From contig JAHLLB010000012.1 in NCBI GenBank assembly GCA_020444425.1, positions 46,196-110,195 of the forward strand: 64,000 nucleotides of DNA. Reading direction: 5' to 3'. The notes beneath the pieces are model-generated. The model did not search any database, was not told the origin of the DNA, and worked only from the letters and a program-made list of their open reading frames with translations. Shown here piece by piece: positions 54,489 through 64,000 of the stretch (position 1 is its first letter; every line of letters starts with the position of its first letter). The position numbers and the translations under genes were made by a program. This stretch comes from a bacterium (lineage in GTDB: Bacteria; Electryoneota; Electryoneia; Electryoneales; Electryoneaceae).

Positions 54489-54526
54489 GAAAAAACGGGA
54501 TCCCGCGCCGAAGCTGAGGATCCCGT
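54489..54526 (-). terminator. Intrinsic terminator of the first chemoreceptor gene
   Basis: Minus strand: ACGGGATCC (54526-54518), 14-base loop, GGATCCCGT (54503-54495), then TTTTTTCTCC. It starts 22 bp after the stop of the gene at 54549. Confidence 0.85.
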
Positions 54527-54548
54527 TCAGACGGCTGACAGGGAAGGA

Positions 54549-57500
54549 TCAGAAGTCGCCAAACTCGTTGTCGTCGAGCTGGATCACGTCTTCCGGCTGA
54601 ATCCGGTGGCTGTTGCCATTTCCGTTGCCGTTTCCGTTGGCTTTTCGGTGACCATTGCCGTGGTGTGCGGTTACGACCTGTTCCGGGTTGTCGGCGGTAA
54701 TCTCTTCGCCTTCCCACGTGTGCCGTGTCCGAGTGCTGCCGCCCTGATCCCGCAGGTTGAAACGGCCGATCATCTCCCGCAGCAAAGTCGCCTGGTTGGA
54801 CAACTCTTCCGCAGTTGCCGCGCCTTCTTCGGCGTTGGCGGAATTTTGCTGGGTGATGGCGTCGACAGTGCCCATCGCTCCGGAAATCTGGGCGATGCCC
54901 TGCGTCTGCTCACGACTGGACGCATGGATTTCGTTGGCAAGCTCGGAGACGTCGTTGATGCCCTTGACGATCTCCTTCAACGCTTCCGCGGTTTCGTTCG
55001 CGATGCTGACACCGGCCTTCGTCTTATCCGTCGATTGGCTGATCAACTCGGTGGTTTCGTTGGCGGCTCGAGCGGAACGTTGCGCGAGGTTACGTACTTC
55101 CTCCGCGACCACCGCGAAGCCCTTGCCGTGCACACCGGCACGTGCGGCTTCGACCGCAGCATTCAACGCCAGCAGGTTGGTCTGGAACGCGATTTCGTCA
55201 ATCACCTTAATGATCTTCGCGACTTCAAGCGATGATTCGTTGATCAGCCCCATCGCTTCAAGCATCTGCGTCATGCGCGAATCGCCGGTTTCAGCGGCTT
55301 TACGTACGGCGGACGCATGCTGCGCGGCCTGGGCGGCGTTGTCCTCGTTCTGGCGAGTCTGGCTTTCCACCTCGGTGATGGAGGAGCTGATCTCTTCCAG
55401 GGAAGCGGCCTGCTGGTTCGCGCCATCGGACAGCGACTGGCTCGATTCAGACAGCTGTTGCGCACCCTCATTGACCTGATCGATCGCGACCAGGGTTTGC
55501 GACAGCAGATCGTTCAACGATTGCAGGGTGTCGTTCAACGAGGTCTGGATGGTGGCGTGGTCACCCTTGAAATCGCCGTCAACCAGCAGCGACAGGTCGC
55601 CGTTCGCCATGGCGGACAAGACCTCCGACGCCTTGTTGATCGGCTCGAGGACACGGTCGAGCGTTTCGTTGAACCCGGCGATGATGCTCTGGTAGTCGCC
55701 GTTGTGGACGTCCACATTGGCGCGCTGCTTCAATTCGCCTTTGACGGCGGCGTTGACCATCGACTTGCTATCGGCGACGAGCGTGTCGATGGCGTGGATG
55801 CAGGCGTTCAGGTTGTTGCGGATCTCCTGGAAATCACCGCGGTATTCGTCGGTCACGGCGTCCGGAACGTCACCCTCGGCCATGCGCTTGAGGTTGTTCT
55901 GGATCATGATCAGCGGTTGCACGAACGCGGTCACGAGGTCGTTGAGACCCTCAACGAGATCCGACCAGCCGCCCTTGAACTTCGTCGCGTTGCCACGAGT
56001 GTCGAGGTTGCCGTCGCGGATACCGTCGATGATGGTCTGCACCTCGCTCTGCAGATCACGGATGGAATCCTTCATCTGCTGCATCGCGAGGCCGAGCTCG
56101 TCGTCATTGGAGGCCAGCGTCACGTTCACATTGAGGTCGCCGTCCGCAATCTTGCGGGCGACGGTGGCTTTTTCACGCAGGCCGGACTGCATCGAGCGGA
56201 ACGCGTCCGCGAGCTCGCCGATTTCGTCGTCGCGTTCGATGCTGATGTCCTCATCCAGTCGTCCGAGCGCGATGTCTTCGGCGTGTTCCTTCAGCCGGAC
56301 CATCGGGCGTGCCAGAGTGTTCGCGAGCAGGAAGGCGGCGACACCGATGATGGCGATAATGACCAGCCCCCAGATCAGGATTCGCATCGCCAGGGCGTTG
56401 ATCGGGGCGAACGCTTCCGCCTTGTCGATTTCTGAGAGGATCACCCACTCAAAACCGGGGATGTTGAGCGGACGGTAGGAGGACAACACCGGCACATTGC
56501 GATAGTCGGCGATGATCTCTTCACCGGTTCTGCCGGCGAGGGCGTTGTCCACACCGACCGTATTGATCTCCTGGAACAGGATCGAGGTGTTCTGGTTGCG
56601 GATATGGTTGATCGCCTGGCTGGAATAGCCATTTTGCCGCAGGGCAGTGAAATAGCCGTCCGGATCCTGGATCAGGAAGCGGGACATGGAGCGCATCGTG
56701 CGGTCACCGGCGACGAGGTACGTTTCCCCGCTCTCGCCGAGACCGTCCTGTTCCCAGCCTTCGTTCCCGGTCATCACGCCGTTGATGATGTCGATCGGGA
56801 TCTGGAAGATGAGCACACCGATCTTCTCGTTGCCATCGTACACCGGCGAGGCGATAAACGATGCCGGCGCACCGTACGATGGATCGTACCCTTCGAACTC
56901 AACGGTGGTGACGTAATCCGGGTTGTTTGCGGCCTGGGCCTGGGCGAACGCCTCGCCGAAGTTGGTGCCGGCGTACGGACCGCTCGACAAGCTGGTGCCG
57001 TAGTCGACTTCCTTGAACACGCTGTAGACGATGTGGCCGGTATCAATATCAACGAGGAAAATGTCGTAGTAGCTGAATTTCTTCAGGAAGCTTCGAATCA
57101 CCGGGTGATACTTGCGGTGCGCGGAGGCGTAACGGGTGCCGTCCTCGGCGGCGGTAAGGTTATCCTTCTCCCCGACGGCGTTGCTGTTGGCGTAGATGTA
57201 GTTGTACTGCAGGTACAGCGTTTCGTCGTCGGGCGGGAGGTAGGTGCTGGCGCTGTACGAGTCGCCGGTGTTTGCCGCCAGACGTGTCAGGTATTCCTGC
57301 TGATAGAAATCGCGCATTGAATCGCGATACATGTCAACATCGCGGTCGTTGTAGCGCGCTTCCGAGCGGACACCGTGAAACGCGGCCCGGAAGTCGCGCA
57401 TCGCGTTGACGATCATGTAGTTCTCGGACATCGTCAACATCTGGTCGGTGACGCTCTGGAAGTAGGTTTCAATCTGACGGGCTTTGGTTTCACGGACCGA

Positions 57501-57656
57501 TGTCAGATGGTCAAAGGACGATTGCTGCAACGCCTTTTTTCCGCTGTAGAATGATTGCAGGCCGATGACGACCGTGCTGGCGATACCGATCGCCATGAAG
57601 GCGAGGACCAGTTTCGCGCGGATGTTCAGCCGGAACGGAAAGATGGACTTGTTCAA
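54549..57656 (-). CDS. Methyl-accepting chemotaxis protein with double-Cache-like sensor and multiple HAMP units
   Basis: 1035 aa from a TTG at 57656, which has GGGGGAAC just upstream; a TTG 45 bp earlier lacks one. Helix 1 ~14-34; large periplasmic Cache-type sensor ~40-415; helix 2 ~425-447; then a HAMP ([26 protein letters not shown], split motif) and three further HAMP-like units ([50 protein letters not shown]). The signalling hairpin holds [21 protein letters not shown] Gly/Asn-rich linker ends in [16 protein letters not shown]. It senses an external ligand and signals to CheA/CheW, which are not in this window. Confidence 0.92.
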   Translation of the reverse strand: MNKSIFPFRLNIRAKLVLAFMAIGIASTVVIGLQSFYSGKKALQQSSFDHLTSVRETKARQIETYFQSVTDQMLTMSENYMIVNAMRDFRAAFHGVRSEARYNDRDVDMYRDSMRDFYQQEYLTRLAANTGDSYSASTYLPPDDETLYLQYNYIYANSNAVGEKDNLTAAEDGTRYASAHRKYHPVIRSFLKKFSYYDIFLVDIDTGHIVYSVFKEVDYGTSLSSGPYAGTNFGEAFAQAQAANNPDYVTTVEFEGYDPSYGAPASFIASPVYDGNEKIGVLIFQIPIDIINGVMTGNEGWEQDGLGESGETYLVAGDRTMRSMSRFLIQDPDGYFTALRQNGYSSQAINHIRNQNTSILFQEINTVGVDNALAGRTGEEIIADYRNVPVLSSYRPLNIPGFEWVILSEIDKAEAFAPINALAMRILIWGLVIIAIIGVAAFLLANTLARPMVRLKEHAEDIALGRLDEDISIERDDEIGELADAFRSMQSGLREKATVARKIADGDLNVNVTLASNDDELGLAMQQMKDSIRDLQSEVQTIIDGIRDGNLDTRGNATKFKGGWSDLVEGLNDLVTAFVQPLIMIQNNLKRMAEGDVPDAVTDEYRGDFQEIRNNLNACIHAIDTLVADSKSMVNAAVKGELKQRANVDVHNGDYQSIIAGFNETLDRVLEPINKASEVLSAMANGDLSLLVDGDFKGDHATIQTSLNDTLQSLNDLLSQTLVAIDQVNEGAQQLSESSQSLSDGANQQAASLEEISSSITEVESQTRQNEDNAAQAAQHASAVRKAAETGDSRMTQMLEAMGLINESSLEVAKIIKVIDEIAFQTNLLALNAAVEAARAGVHGKGFAVVAEEVRNLAQRSARAANETTELISQSTDKTKAGVSIANETAEALKEIVKGINDVSELANEIHASSREQTQGIAQISGAMGTVDAITQQNSANAEEGAATAEELSNQATLLREMIGRFNLRDQGGSTRTRHTWEGEEITADNPEQVVTAHHGNGHRKANGNGNGNGNSHRIQPEDVIQLDDNEFGDF

Positions 57657-58270
57657 GGTTGGTTCCCCCGGTGTGGTTAACTGCACCGTGTTATGCTTCA
57701 ATCCATAAGATTGTTCGATGCATCGGGATCGTGTGTCACGATCCGGGTTGCAGCGCAGAACGTGGTCCAGCCGGAAGACGATTGTTGTCGTCCACCAGGT
57801 TTATCGAAAAACCGAAATACGGCACGTTCGGTTTTGTCGCTGGACGCCGTTCTGGTTTGCTTACACGCGGGCGGGTGTCAACAAAAACTCAGCAGGGCGT
57901 TACGTATGCTCGGAAATGAATATAGATTTTGGGTTCTCGCCTGTCAATACTTATGACGAAGAAATGATAATACTGCTCAAAATCCTCGCGTGGACTCAGT
58001 TTAATGGGATTGAAATTCTCTTCAAAGCATTCATGTAAGTCCCTATTATTCTTGCACTAAATTTTCATGGAAGCTGTCGTACCGCATTATAGAGAAGGCG
58101 AGAGCTCCGAGAGGAACGCGGGTCGAATTCTCCGGTTACAGGGTGAAATCACCTGGATTTACTGAACATATGTCTCATGATTACTGATCCTCAAAACCGA
58201 GTGCTGTATTGGGCTGGTTGTCGAGTTTATGGGTATTTTGTTATTGGTTGCTGGTTGGTGAAATGAAACA
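57657..58270. other. Intergenic region between the two chemoreceptor genes
   Basis: No convincing coding sequence. The part next to 57656 must hold the promoter of the first receptor. The region is moderately A+T-rich from ~57900 on and includes the terminator side of the second receptor. Confidence 0.5.
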
Positions 58271-58294
58271 GGCCGCGCGGTTACCCACGCGGCC
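58271..58294 (-). terminator. Hairpin terminator after the second chemoreceptor gene
   Basis: GGCCGCG (58271-58277) pairs with CGCGGCC (58288-58294). On the minus strand it is followed by TGTTTCATTT. A second 8-bp hairpin TTCTGATC/GATCAGAA (58311-58335) overlaps the stop codon. Confidence 0.6.
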
Positions 58295-58329
58295 GGGAAA
58301 GGTCCAGCGGTTCTGATCAAAACCCGGGA

Positions 58330-61245
58330 TCAGAATTCACCGAACTCGTCGTCGTCCAGCTGAATCACGTCTTCCGGTTGCCGGTAGGATCCATTCTCCT
58401 TCGACTTGGCCTTGACCACGGTTTCCGGATTGTCGGTCCGTTTTTTATCCTCTGCATGCGCTGCGGCTTTGCCGTTTCTGTTGCTGCTACCATTGCCGTG
58501 GGTAGTTTTCGCGGCGTGTTTTTTGTGCAGGCGGAAGCGGGCGATCATGTCGCGCAGCAGCGAAGCCTGGTTCGACAGCTCTTCCGCGGTTGCCGCACCT
58601 TCTTCGGCGTTGGCGGAATTCTGCTGCGTGATGCCATCCACGGTGCCGACCGCCTCAGAAATCTGCGAAATGCCCTGCGACTGTTCACGGCTTGACGCGT
58701 GGATTTCGTTGGCCAGTTCGGCGACGTCGTTGATGCCCTTGACGATCTCCTTCAGCGCTTCGGCGGTTTCGTTGGCGATGATGACGCCGTTCTCCGTCTT
58801 CTTCGTTGACAGGCTGATCAGTTCGGTGGTTTCGTTGGCGGCACGTGCCGACCGTTGCGCGAGGTTACGAACTTCTTCGGCGACCACCGCGAAGCCCTTG
58901 CCGTGCACACCGGCGCGTGCGGCTTCGACGGCGGCGTTCAGCGCCAACAGGTTCGTCTGGAACGCGATCTCGTCGATCACCTTGATGATCTTCGCGACTT
59001 CCTGGGACGATTCGTTGATGTGACCCATCGCCTCGAGCATCTGGCCCATGCGGGAGTCACCAGTTTCGGCGGCCTTGCGCACGGCGGTTGCGTGCTGCGC
59101 GGCCTGGGATGCGTTATCCTCGTTCAGCTTGGTCTGGCTTTCGACTTCGGTGATGGAGGATGAAATCTCTTCCATCGCGGCGGCCTGCTGGTTGGCGCCG
59201 TCGGACAGCGACTGGCTCGATTCCGCCAGTTGCTGCGCGCCTTCGTTCACCTGATCAATCGCGAGCAGGGTCTGGGACAGCAGGTCGTTCAGGGATTCCA
59301 GCGTGGCGTTCAGCGAATTCTGGATGGTGGCGTGATCGCCCTTGAAGTCGCCTTCGACCATCTTCGAGAGGTCGCCGTTCGCCATCGATTCCAGCACCTC
59401 GGACGCCTTGTTGATCGGTTCGAGGATGCGGTCGAGGGTTTCGTTGAAGCCGCCGATGATCCGCTGGTAGTCGCCCTGATGCACGTCAACGTTTGCGCGT
59501 TTCTTCAATTCGCCTTCGACGGCGGCGTTAACCATCACCTTGCTGTCGCTGACGAGGGTATCGACGGCAACGATACAGGCGTTTAAGCTGTCCTGGATAT
59601 CCTGGAAATCACCCTGGTAGTCTTCGTTGATCTGATCCGGGACATCGCCGGCCGCCATCAGGCGCAGGTTTTTCTGTACCACAAGCATCGGTGCGATGAA
59701 GGCTTCGACAAGGCGGTTCAGGCCGCCGACGAGATCTGCCCAGCCGCCCTTGAATTGATCGGCGTCGCCGCGGGTTTTCAGGTTACCAACATTGACGCTA
59801 TCGATGATCTTCTGAATCTCACCGTGCAGCTTCGCGATGGTGCCGTTCATCTCACGCATTGCAAGGCCGAGTTCATCCTGGTCGGATGCGAGCGTCACAT
59901 CAATATCGAGCTCACCTCCGGCGATGCGGCGTGCGATGTCGGCCTTGTCACGCAGGCTGCCCTGCATGTCGCGGAAAGCGTCCGCCAGTTCGCCGACTTC
60001 GTCGGTGCTTTCCACGGAAATGTCGCCGTCCAGCGCACCCTTGGAAATCTTGATCGCCTGATCTTTCAGGAACAGGATCGGGTTGGCGATGCGTCCGCCG
60101 ATGATAAATGCGAGGATGCCGAACGCGGCGAGAATGATGACACCGATCAGTACGGTGGTCATCGCCAGGCTACCCAACGCGCCATTGACTTCTTCCTTGA
60201 CAGCGGCGTATTCATCCGCGTACACGCTGGCACCGATCACCCAGTCCCACGGTTCGTAGTAGGCCATCATCGCGTATTTCTGACGACCTTCGTATCGGTA
60301 ATCGTAGCGGCCGAATTTGCCATCGGTCTGTTGCTTGCCGAAGTCGATCATGTCGCGGGTGATATCGTCCCCGGCGTCATTGACCACGGTGGCGATGGTG
60401 CCGTCCTTGGCTGCATCCGGGGCAACGTAGAACTTTGCGAAATCGTCTCCCTGGCTGCCCAGCACAAACACGTACCCTGTCGCGCCGAGTTCGTAAGCAC
60501 GAATCGCTTTTTTCACTTCGACCAGCGAATTCAGCGGGATGCCGACATACATAATGCCGACGATATTGCGGGAATTATCATAAACGGGTTCGTAGGCGGT
60601 GAGGTACCACTGGTTCACTACATAAGCTCGGCCACGGTAGGTTTCACCACGCATGATCGCCGAAATGACGGGGTTCGACTTGCCGTCCGGGTTGACAGCG
60701 GGGATGTAAGTTCCGACTGCGCGCGTGTCATCCAGCTTGCGGACGTTTGTCGCCACGCGCAGCATGTCGCCTTCCGGGTTCATGCGCTGGAAGACGGTAC
60801 AGGTGACATCGCCCAGTTCGGCGACTTTGTCCACCAATGGCACATTCTGATTGAATGAGGAGACCTGTCCGAGCCACTGCGATCCGACCATCAATCTCGG
60901 CAACTGCACCGTCTTCGAAGCCTTGGTGTACTGATTGACTGCGGTCCAGGTTACAGCGCGCGCAGACGACTCGTAGACACCACCTGCTTGATCCATCAGG
61001 TAATCAGCCAGGGTCAACTTGTCGTTGATCGCCTTCTGCACCAGGGCGTCGTTCGATTCGCACATCTCAACGACACCCTTGGCGACCTGGGTCAGCTCCT
61101 TGTTGATCAGGATGTCCAGGTTATCATCAACGTGATGCTCAATATCCTTCTTCATCACACTGACGGTGATCAGGATCGCGCTGACGGCAATCAGAACACC
61201 GAGGATTGAGGTGCCGACAATTTTCTGCTTCAGGCCCAGCTTCAT
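58330..61245 (-). CDS. Methyl-accepting chemotaxis protein with Cache_3/Cache_2-type sensor
   Basis: 971 aa from the ATG at 61245, preceded by AAGGAG; a start ten codons earlier is less likely. Helix 1 ~8-30; periplasmic sensor with [40 protein letters not shown] and [11 protein letters not shown], as in Cache_3-Cache_2 fusions, then [12 protein letters not shown]; helix 2 ~361-382; HAMP plus three HAMP-like units matching those of the 54549 gene; the same signalling hairpin ([20 protein letters not shown]); and a long polar linker ending in [16 protein letters not shown]. The cytoplasmic halves of the two receptors are nearly identical while the sensors differ. Confidence 0.93.
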   Translation of the reverse strand: MKLGLKQKIVGTSILGVLIAVSAILITVSVMKKDIEHHVDDNLDILINKELTQVAKGVVEMCESNDALVQKAINDKLTLADYLMDQAGGVYESSARAVTWTAVNQYTKASKTVQLPRLMVGSQWLGQVSSFNQNVPLVDKVAELGDVTCTVFQRMNPEGDMLRVATNVRKLDDTRAVGTYIPAVNPDGKSNPVISAIMRGETYRGRAYVVNQWYLTAYEPVYDNSRNIVGIMYVGIPLNSLVEVKKAIRAYELGATGYVFVLGSQGDDFAKFYVAPDAAKDGTIATVVNDAGDDITRDMIDFGKQQTDGKFGRYDYRYEGRQKYAMMAYYEPWDWVIGASVYADEYAAVKEEVNGALGSLAMTTVLIGVIILAAFGILAFIIGGRIANPILFLKDQAIKISKGALDGDISVESTDEVGELADAFRDMQGSLRDKADIARRIAGGELDIDVTLASDQDELGLAMREMNGTIAKLHGEIQKIIDSVNVGNLKTRGDADQFKGGWADLVGGLNRLVEAFIAPMLVVQKNLRLMAAGDVPDQINEDYQGDFQDIQDSLNACIVAVDTLVSDSKVMVNAAVEGELKKRANVDVHQGDYQRIIGGFNETLDRILEPINKASEVLESMANGDLSKMVEGDFKGDHATIQNSLNATLESLNDLLSQTLLAIDQVNEGAQQLAESSQSLSDGANQQAAAMEEISSSITEVESQTKLNEDNASQAAQHATAVRKAAETGDSRMGQMLEAMGHINESSQEVAKIIKVIDEIAFQTNLLALNAAVEAARAGVHGKGFAVVAEEVRNLAQRSARAANETTELISLSTKKTENGVIIANETAEALKEIVKGINDVAELANEIHASSREQSQGISQISEAVGTVDGITQQNSANAEEGAATAEELSNQASLLRDMIARFRLHKKHAAKTTHGNGSSNRNGKAAAHAEDKKRTDNPETVVKAKSKENGSYRQPEDVIQLDDDEFGEF

Positions 61246-61776
61246 GACCCACTCCTTTTTGTAGTCGCAACGCACGGCGAACTGCAGGTACTTTGCTACA
61301 CCTTTCCCCTTGACGATTCAGCTGCGTCGCGTTCAACCCGGTGTCAGCTCCATGGGATAGATTCAATTATTCCAACACCAATGAGAAGCCGACTGCCGCA
61401 AATCTAAGCAAACATAATACCAAAAACACCAGACCATGTGAGACTATTATAAGAATTTTAGTATATTATTGTGTTTTTTAAGTTTAGCAATAGCTGCTTA
61501 TCGCCGGAGACAGGAGGCCTCCCTGTTATCGGCTTGAGAATGTGCGGTTGGGGTCGTCATAAGTGTTTCAAATTATTCTATGCGAACTATCAGAATTGGG
61601 TAAGCGGAACTCGAATTGCTCCAGGGTGAAACGGTTTACGTGTGCCGGGGGGTGAGAAGGTCGTGGCGGCGCGCGGATGTGTCTCGGGGTGAAAAGATGT
61701 TCTGTGCGCGTTTCCGTTTCGGGGCGCAGGCTGTATATTGGCCCGGACGATCACCGGGAGTTCAGGGGAACCCTCC
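61246..61776. other. Divergent promoter region between chemoreceptor and dnaX genes
   Basis: No gene seen. A strongly A+T-rich block lies at ~61375-61580 and a small inverted repeat (ACAGG/CCTGT) near 61510-61525. It should contain promoters for both flanking genes. Confidence 0.5.
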
Positions 61777-63657
61777 ATGTCATATCTCGTAATGGCTCGC
61801 CGTTGGCGACCGCAGCGGTTCGCGGATGTTGTCGGCCAGGAACACGTCACACGCACCTTACAGCGCGCGATTGAGCGTAAGCGGGTCGCGCACGCCTATC
61901 TCTTTACCGGTCCACGTGGCGTCGGCAAGACCACCACCGCCCGCCTGCTGGCGATGGCGGTGAATGATCCCAATCCGATCATGGACGATCTCGGCCTGCC
62001 GGATCTTGATCCGAACAACGAGATGAACAAAGACATTGCGGCCGGGAATGCGTTGGACGTGATTGAAATCGACGGCGCGTCCAACAACAAGGTGGACGAT
62101 GTCCGTCAGCTTCGGGAGACGATCAAGTACGCGCCGACGTCGCTTGAGAAGAAAGTCTACATCATCGACGAAGTGCACATGCTCAGTGTGGCGGCGTTCA
62201 ACGCGTTGCTGAAGACGTTGGAGGAACCGCCCGAGCACGCGATGTTCATCTTTGCGACGACGGAAGCGCACAAGGTTCCGGCGACGGTGCTGAGCCGTTG
62301 CCAGCGCTACGACTTCAAGCGCATCGCGACGAAGGAAATCCGCGAACAGTTGAAAAAGATCGTCACCGCAGACGAGATCAACATCGACGAGGACGCGCTG
62401 ACCGCGATCGCGGTGAAGGCGGACGGTGCCTTACGGGATGCGTTGTCGATCCTCGACCAGTTGGTGGCGTACCAGGGCGGTGACGCGATCACCGAGGACG
62501 TGGTCCGACAGGCGTTGGGCCTGATCGGCGGCGAAATCTATTTCCGGACCACAGACATCGCCGCGAGCGGGGATGTAGCTGGCGCGTTGGCGATTGCGAA
62601 CGACCTGACCTCCGGCGGGCACGATCCGCGCGAATACCTGCGTGGGTTGCAGCAGCATGTGTTGCGCTATCTGTTCCTCAAGGCAGGTGGCGGCTCAGAC
62701 GAGCTGGCGGTGTCTGAAGAGGATCGCGACCGTTACCTGCGCACGCTGGATGAATTCGCGGACGAAGACCTGTTGCGGATTGGCGAATGGGCGGCAGAGT
62801 CGGAAGATTTGCTCCGGGACGCGTTGGACCCGGTGCTGCGTCTCGAGCTGCTGCTGGTGCGCATCGCGAAGATGGATCGCGCAGTGGATGTCGGGGCGTT
62901 GCTGCAACGGATGGGTGTCGAGCCTGGCTCCTTCCGGCAGGCACGGACGCGTCCGAAGGCTGATCAGCCCACGCAGCAGGCCCAGGCGAAACCAGCGGAG
63001 ACGAAACCGGTACCCGAACAACCCGCGCCGGTATCTGTGGACACGGAGCAGGCGGACAAACCAGCGGCTGAAACCACCGCCGAGCCTGACCCGGAACCGG
63101 CGCAGCAGCCGGAGAAGGTTGCCGCCACGCCGGACCCTCCCGCACCGGCTCCTGAACCAGAGACGGTGAGTTCAGTCGAGCCGGAACCGATCGACGCGGC
63201 AGCGGAAGCGGATGATGCTGATCTGAACAGCGATGAGGACGAAGAGGCCGCCTCCGACCTGGCCGAAGCGGAATCGGAAACGATCGGTGTGGACCAGATC
63301 CGTAAGGCGTGGGTTCAGTTCTGCGACCGTGTTGAGGACATGAAGCGGTTGCTCGGGTCACACTTGGAGAAAGGCGCGCCGACGGGCTTTGAGGACGGCG
63401 CGTTGGAAATCACCTTTGATCCGTCGTGCAATTTTGAATACGAGAACGTGTTCCGGAACCGGGACGATATCGCGCGCGGTTTCCGTTCGCATTTTGGCGT
63501 TACCGCTCGTGTGATCGCGAAGAAGGGTACGATTCCGGAACAGTTGCGCCCTCCCAAGCGTCTCACGGAAGGGGAGAAGCGGCGCATGCAGTTTGACGAG
63601 ATTCGTCGCAACCATCCGGTCTGGAACGAGATGGTGGAGCGGTTTTCGTTGAGATGA
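61777..63657 (+). CDS. dnaX: DNA polymerase III subunit gamma/tau
   Basis: 626 aa from the ATG at 61777, preceded by AGGGGAA. AAA+ clamp-loader motor: Walker A GPRGVGKTT (45-53), Walker B IIDEVHML (129-136), sensor-1 region FATTEAHKVP and SRC (173-175). The stretch 62-90, which normally holds four zinc-binding Cys, has none (NDPNPIMDDLGLPDLDPNNE), although the flanking motifs are intact. Domain III follows, then a long Pro/Glu/Ala-rich linker (~395-515) and a C-terminal tau-like domain (~520-626). It loads the sliding clamp and ties the polymerases together in the replisome. I see no obvious frameshift site for a gamma form. Confidence 0.94.
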   Translation: MSYLVMARRWRPQRFADVVGQEHVTRTLQRAIERKRVAHAYLFTGPRGVGKTTTARLLAMAVNDPNPIMDDLGLPDLDPNNEMNKDIAAGNALDVIEIDGASNNKVDDVRQLRETIKYAPTSLEKKVYIIDEVHMLSVAAFNALLKTLEEPPEHAMFIFATTEAHKVPATVLSRCQRYDFKRIATKEIREQLKKIVTADEINIDEDALTAIAVKADGALRDALSILDQLVAYQGGDAITEDVVRQALGLIGGEIYFRTTDIAASGDVAGALAIANDLTSGGHDPREYLRGLQQHVLRYLFLKAGGGSDELAVSEEDRDRYLRTLDEFADEDLLRIGEWAAESEDLLRDALDPVLRLELLLVRIAKMDRAVDVGALLQRMGVEPGSFRQARTRPKADQPTQQAQAKPAETKPVPEQPAPVSVDTEQADKPAAETTAEPDPEPAQQPEKVAATPDPPAPAPEPETVSSVEPEPIDAAAEADDADLNSDEDEEAASDLAEAESETIGVDQIRKAWVQFCDRVEDMKRLLGSHLEKGAPTGFEDGALEITFDPSCNFEYENVFRNRDDIARGFRSHFGVTARVIAKKGTIPEQLRPPKRLTEGEKRRMQFDEIRRNHPVWNEMVERFSLR

Positions 63658-63681
63658 CGCGACAAGGGGGGAATTGTTGAC

Positions 63682-63915
63682 GTGCCCGTGTCTGCTTGCA
63701 GACGCGGATGATCTAAGATTGGATTGAGTGAGGCACGTCGACTGATAACCCGTAATGATCGTTGGTGCCCGTGATTGTCTGTCACGGGTGTTTGTGACGG
63801 CTATCGCGGGTCATTCGTTGGCGGGTGATCCCTGCTGGCGGAGCCATCAGGGGCACAATAATTTGGTCCACCGAGTGTTTTGATTGGCGGATGATCCACG
63901 ACATAAATGTCGTGG
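63682..63915. repeat. Cluster of dispersed hairpin repeats downstream of dnaX
   Basis: Four palindromes: GTGCCCGTGTCTGCTTGCAGACGCGGATGATC region (63682-63713), CCCGTGA/TCACGGG (63768-63788), CCTGCTGGC/GCCATCAGG (63831-63850, followed by GGGCACA) and CCACGACAT/ATGTCGTGG (63896-63915, preceded by GGATGAT and followed by GCATG). Same families as at 44833-44984 and 6941-7002. The first may help end the dnaX transcript. No gene is seen from 63658 to the window end. Confidence 0.75.
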
Positions 63916-63953
63916 GCATGTTGGGAAGAGCAAAGGATCGAAATTTTTACCTT

Positions 63954-64000
63954 CAGGACTCAGGACTCAGGACTCAGGACTCAGGACTCAGGACTCAGGA
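63954..64000. repeat. CAGGACT heptamer tandem repeat, continuing past the window
   Basis: Almost seven perfect copies of the 7-bp unit CAGGACT reach the last base of the window, so the total number is unknown. Confidence 0.95.

Noticed and set aside
57718..58038. 106-codon open frame between the chemoreceptor genes
   Set aside because: No ribosome-binding site, atypical composition and no hydrophobic or domain pattern.

Overview
The window looks like chromosome from an uncultured, G+C-rich, diderm bacterium of the FCB (Fibrobacteres-Chlorobi-Bacteroidetes) superphylum or a neighbouring candidate phylum. The main reason is that several large secreted proteins end in the type IX-secretion-like / FlgD-Ig-like sorting domain (a Y/F-PNPFN-type start, an LASGVYF core and a basic ...VR or ...LK end). 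Pal, CpoB, a secretin, TolC-like and beta-barrel proteins confirm an outer membrane. The phylum cannot be fixed from these genes alone.

Layout. 1-4.5 kb: end of a surface protein, then a leftward operon kdsD - GNAT/membrane fusion - 53-aa membrane protein, then an A+T-rich secreted orphan. 4.7-13.3 kb: ptsH, ptsI, metK, ahcY, a large exported protein and an outer-membrane barrel protein. 13.3-15.1 kb: small peptides, hairpins, a possible structured RNA and a MITE-like repeat. 15.1-16.9 kb: cpoB and pal (leftward) and tRNA-Gln(CTG).

16.9-26.1 kb is the most striking region. It is a tightly packed five-gene operon encoding a membrane-anchored ferredoxin/flavin oxidoreductase, a 20-heme c-cytochrome, a 46-heme c-cytochrome built from a repeated three-heme module, an outer-membrane beta-barrel and a His-rich b-type-cytochrome-like membrane protein. 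Together they form a candidate electron conduit from inner membrane to cell surface. 26.3-32.9 kb: a heavy-metal RND efflux operon with a His-rich accessory protein. 33.3-37.8 kb: a 1496-aa sorted surface protein.

38.0-43.6 kb is an A+T-rich island read leftward. It has a secretin, a small secreted protein with a very strong ribosome-binding site followed by a terminator, a COG1470/DUF916-like beta-sandwich protein and a small exported protein; this may be a surface-structure or secretion system. 43.6-49.2 kb: a leftward tetR - MMPL/RND - LolA-like - beta-barrel operon, probably for outer-membrane lipid or hydrophobic-compound traffic. 49.8-54.4 kb: a sorted beta-propeller-like protein, a beta-helix protein and an FG-GAP protein. 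54.5-61.2 kb: two long chemoreceptors with near-identical cytoplasmic halves and a shared C-terminal tail. 61.8-63.7 kb: dnaX without its usual zinc-binding cysteines. The window ends in clustered palindromes and a heptamer tandem repeat.

Intergenic spaces carry at least two dispersed repeat families: short hairpins flanked by GGATGATC-like and GGGCAC-like sequence, and ~110-120 bp elements with GTCATTCTGA terminal inverted repeats. No CRISPR array, insertion-sequence transposase, rRNA or prophage gene was seen.
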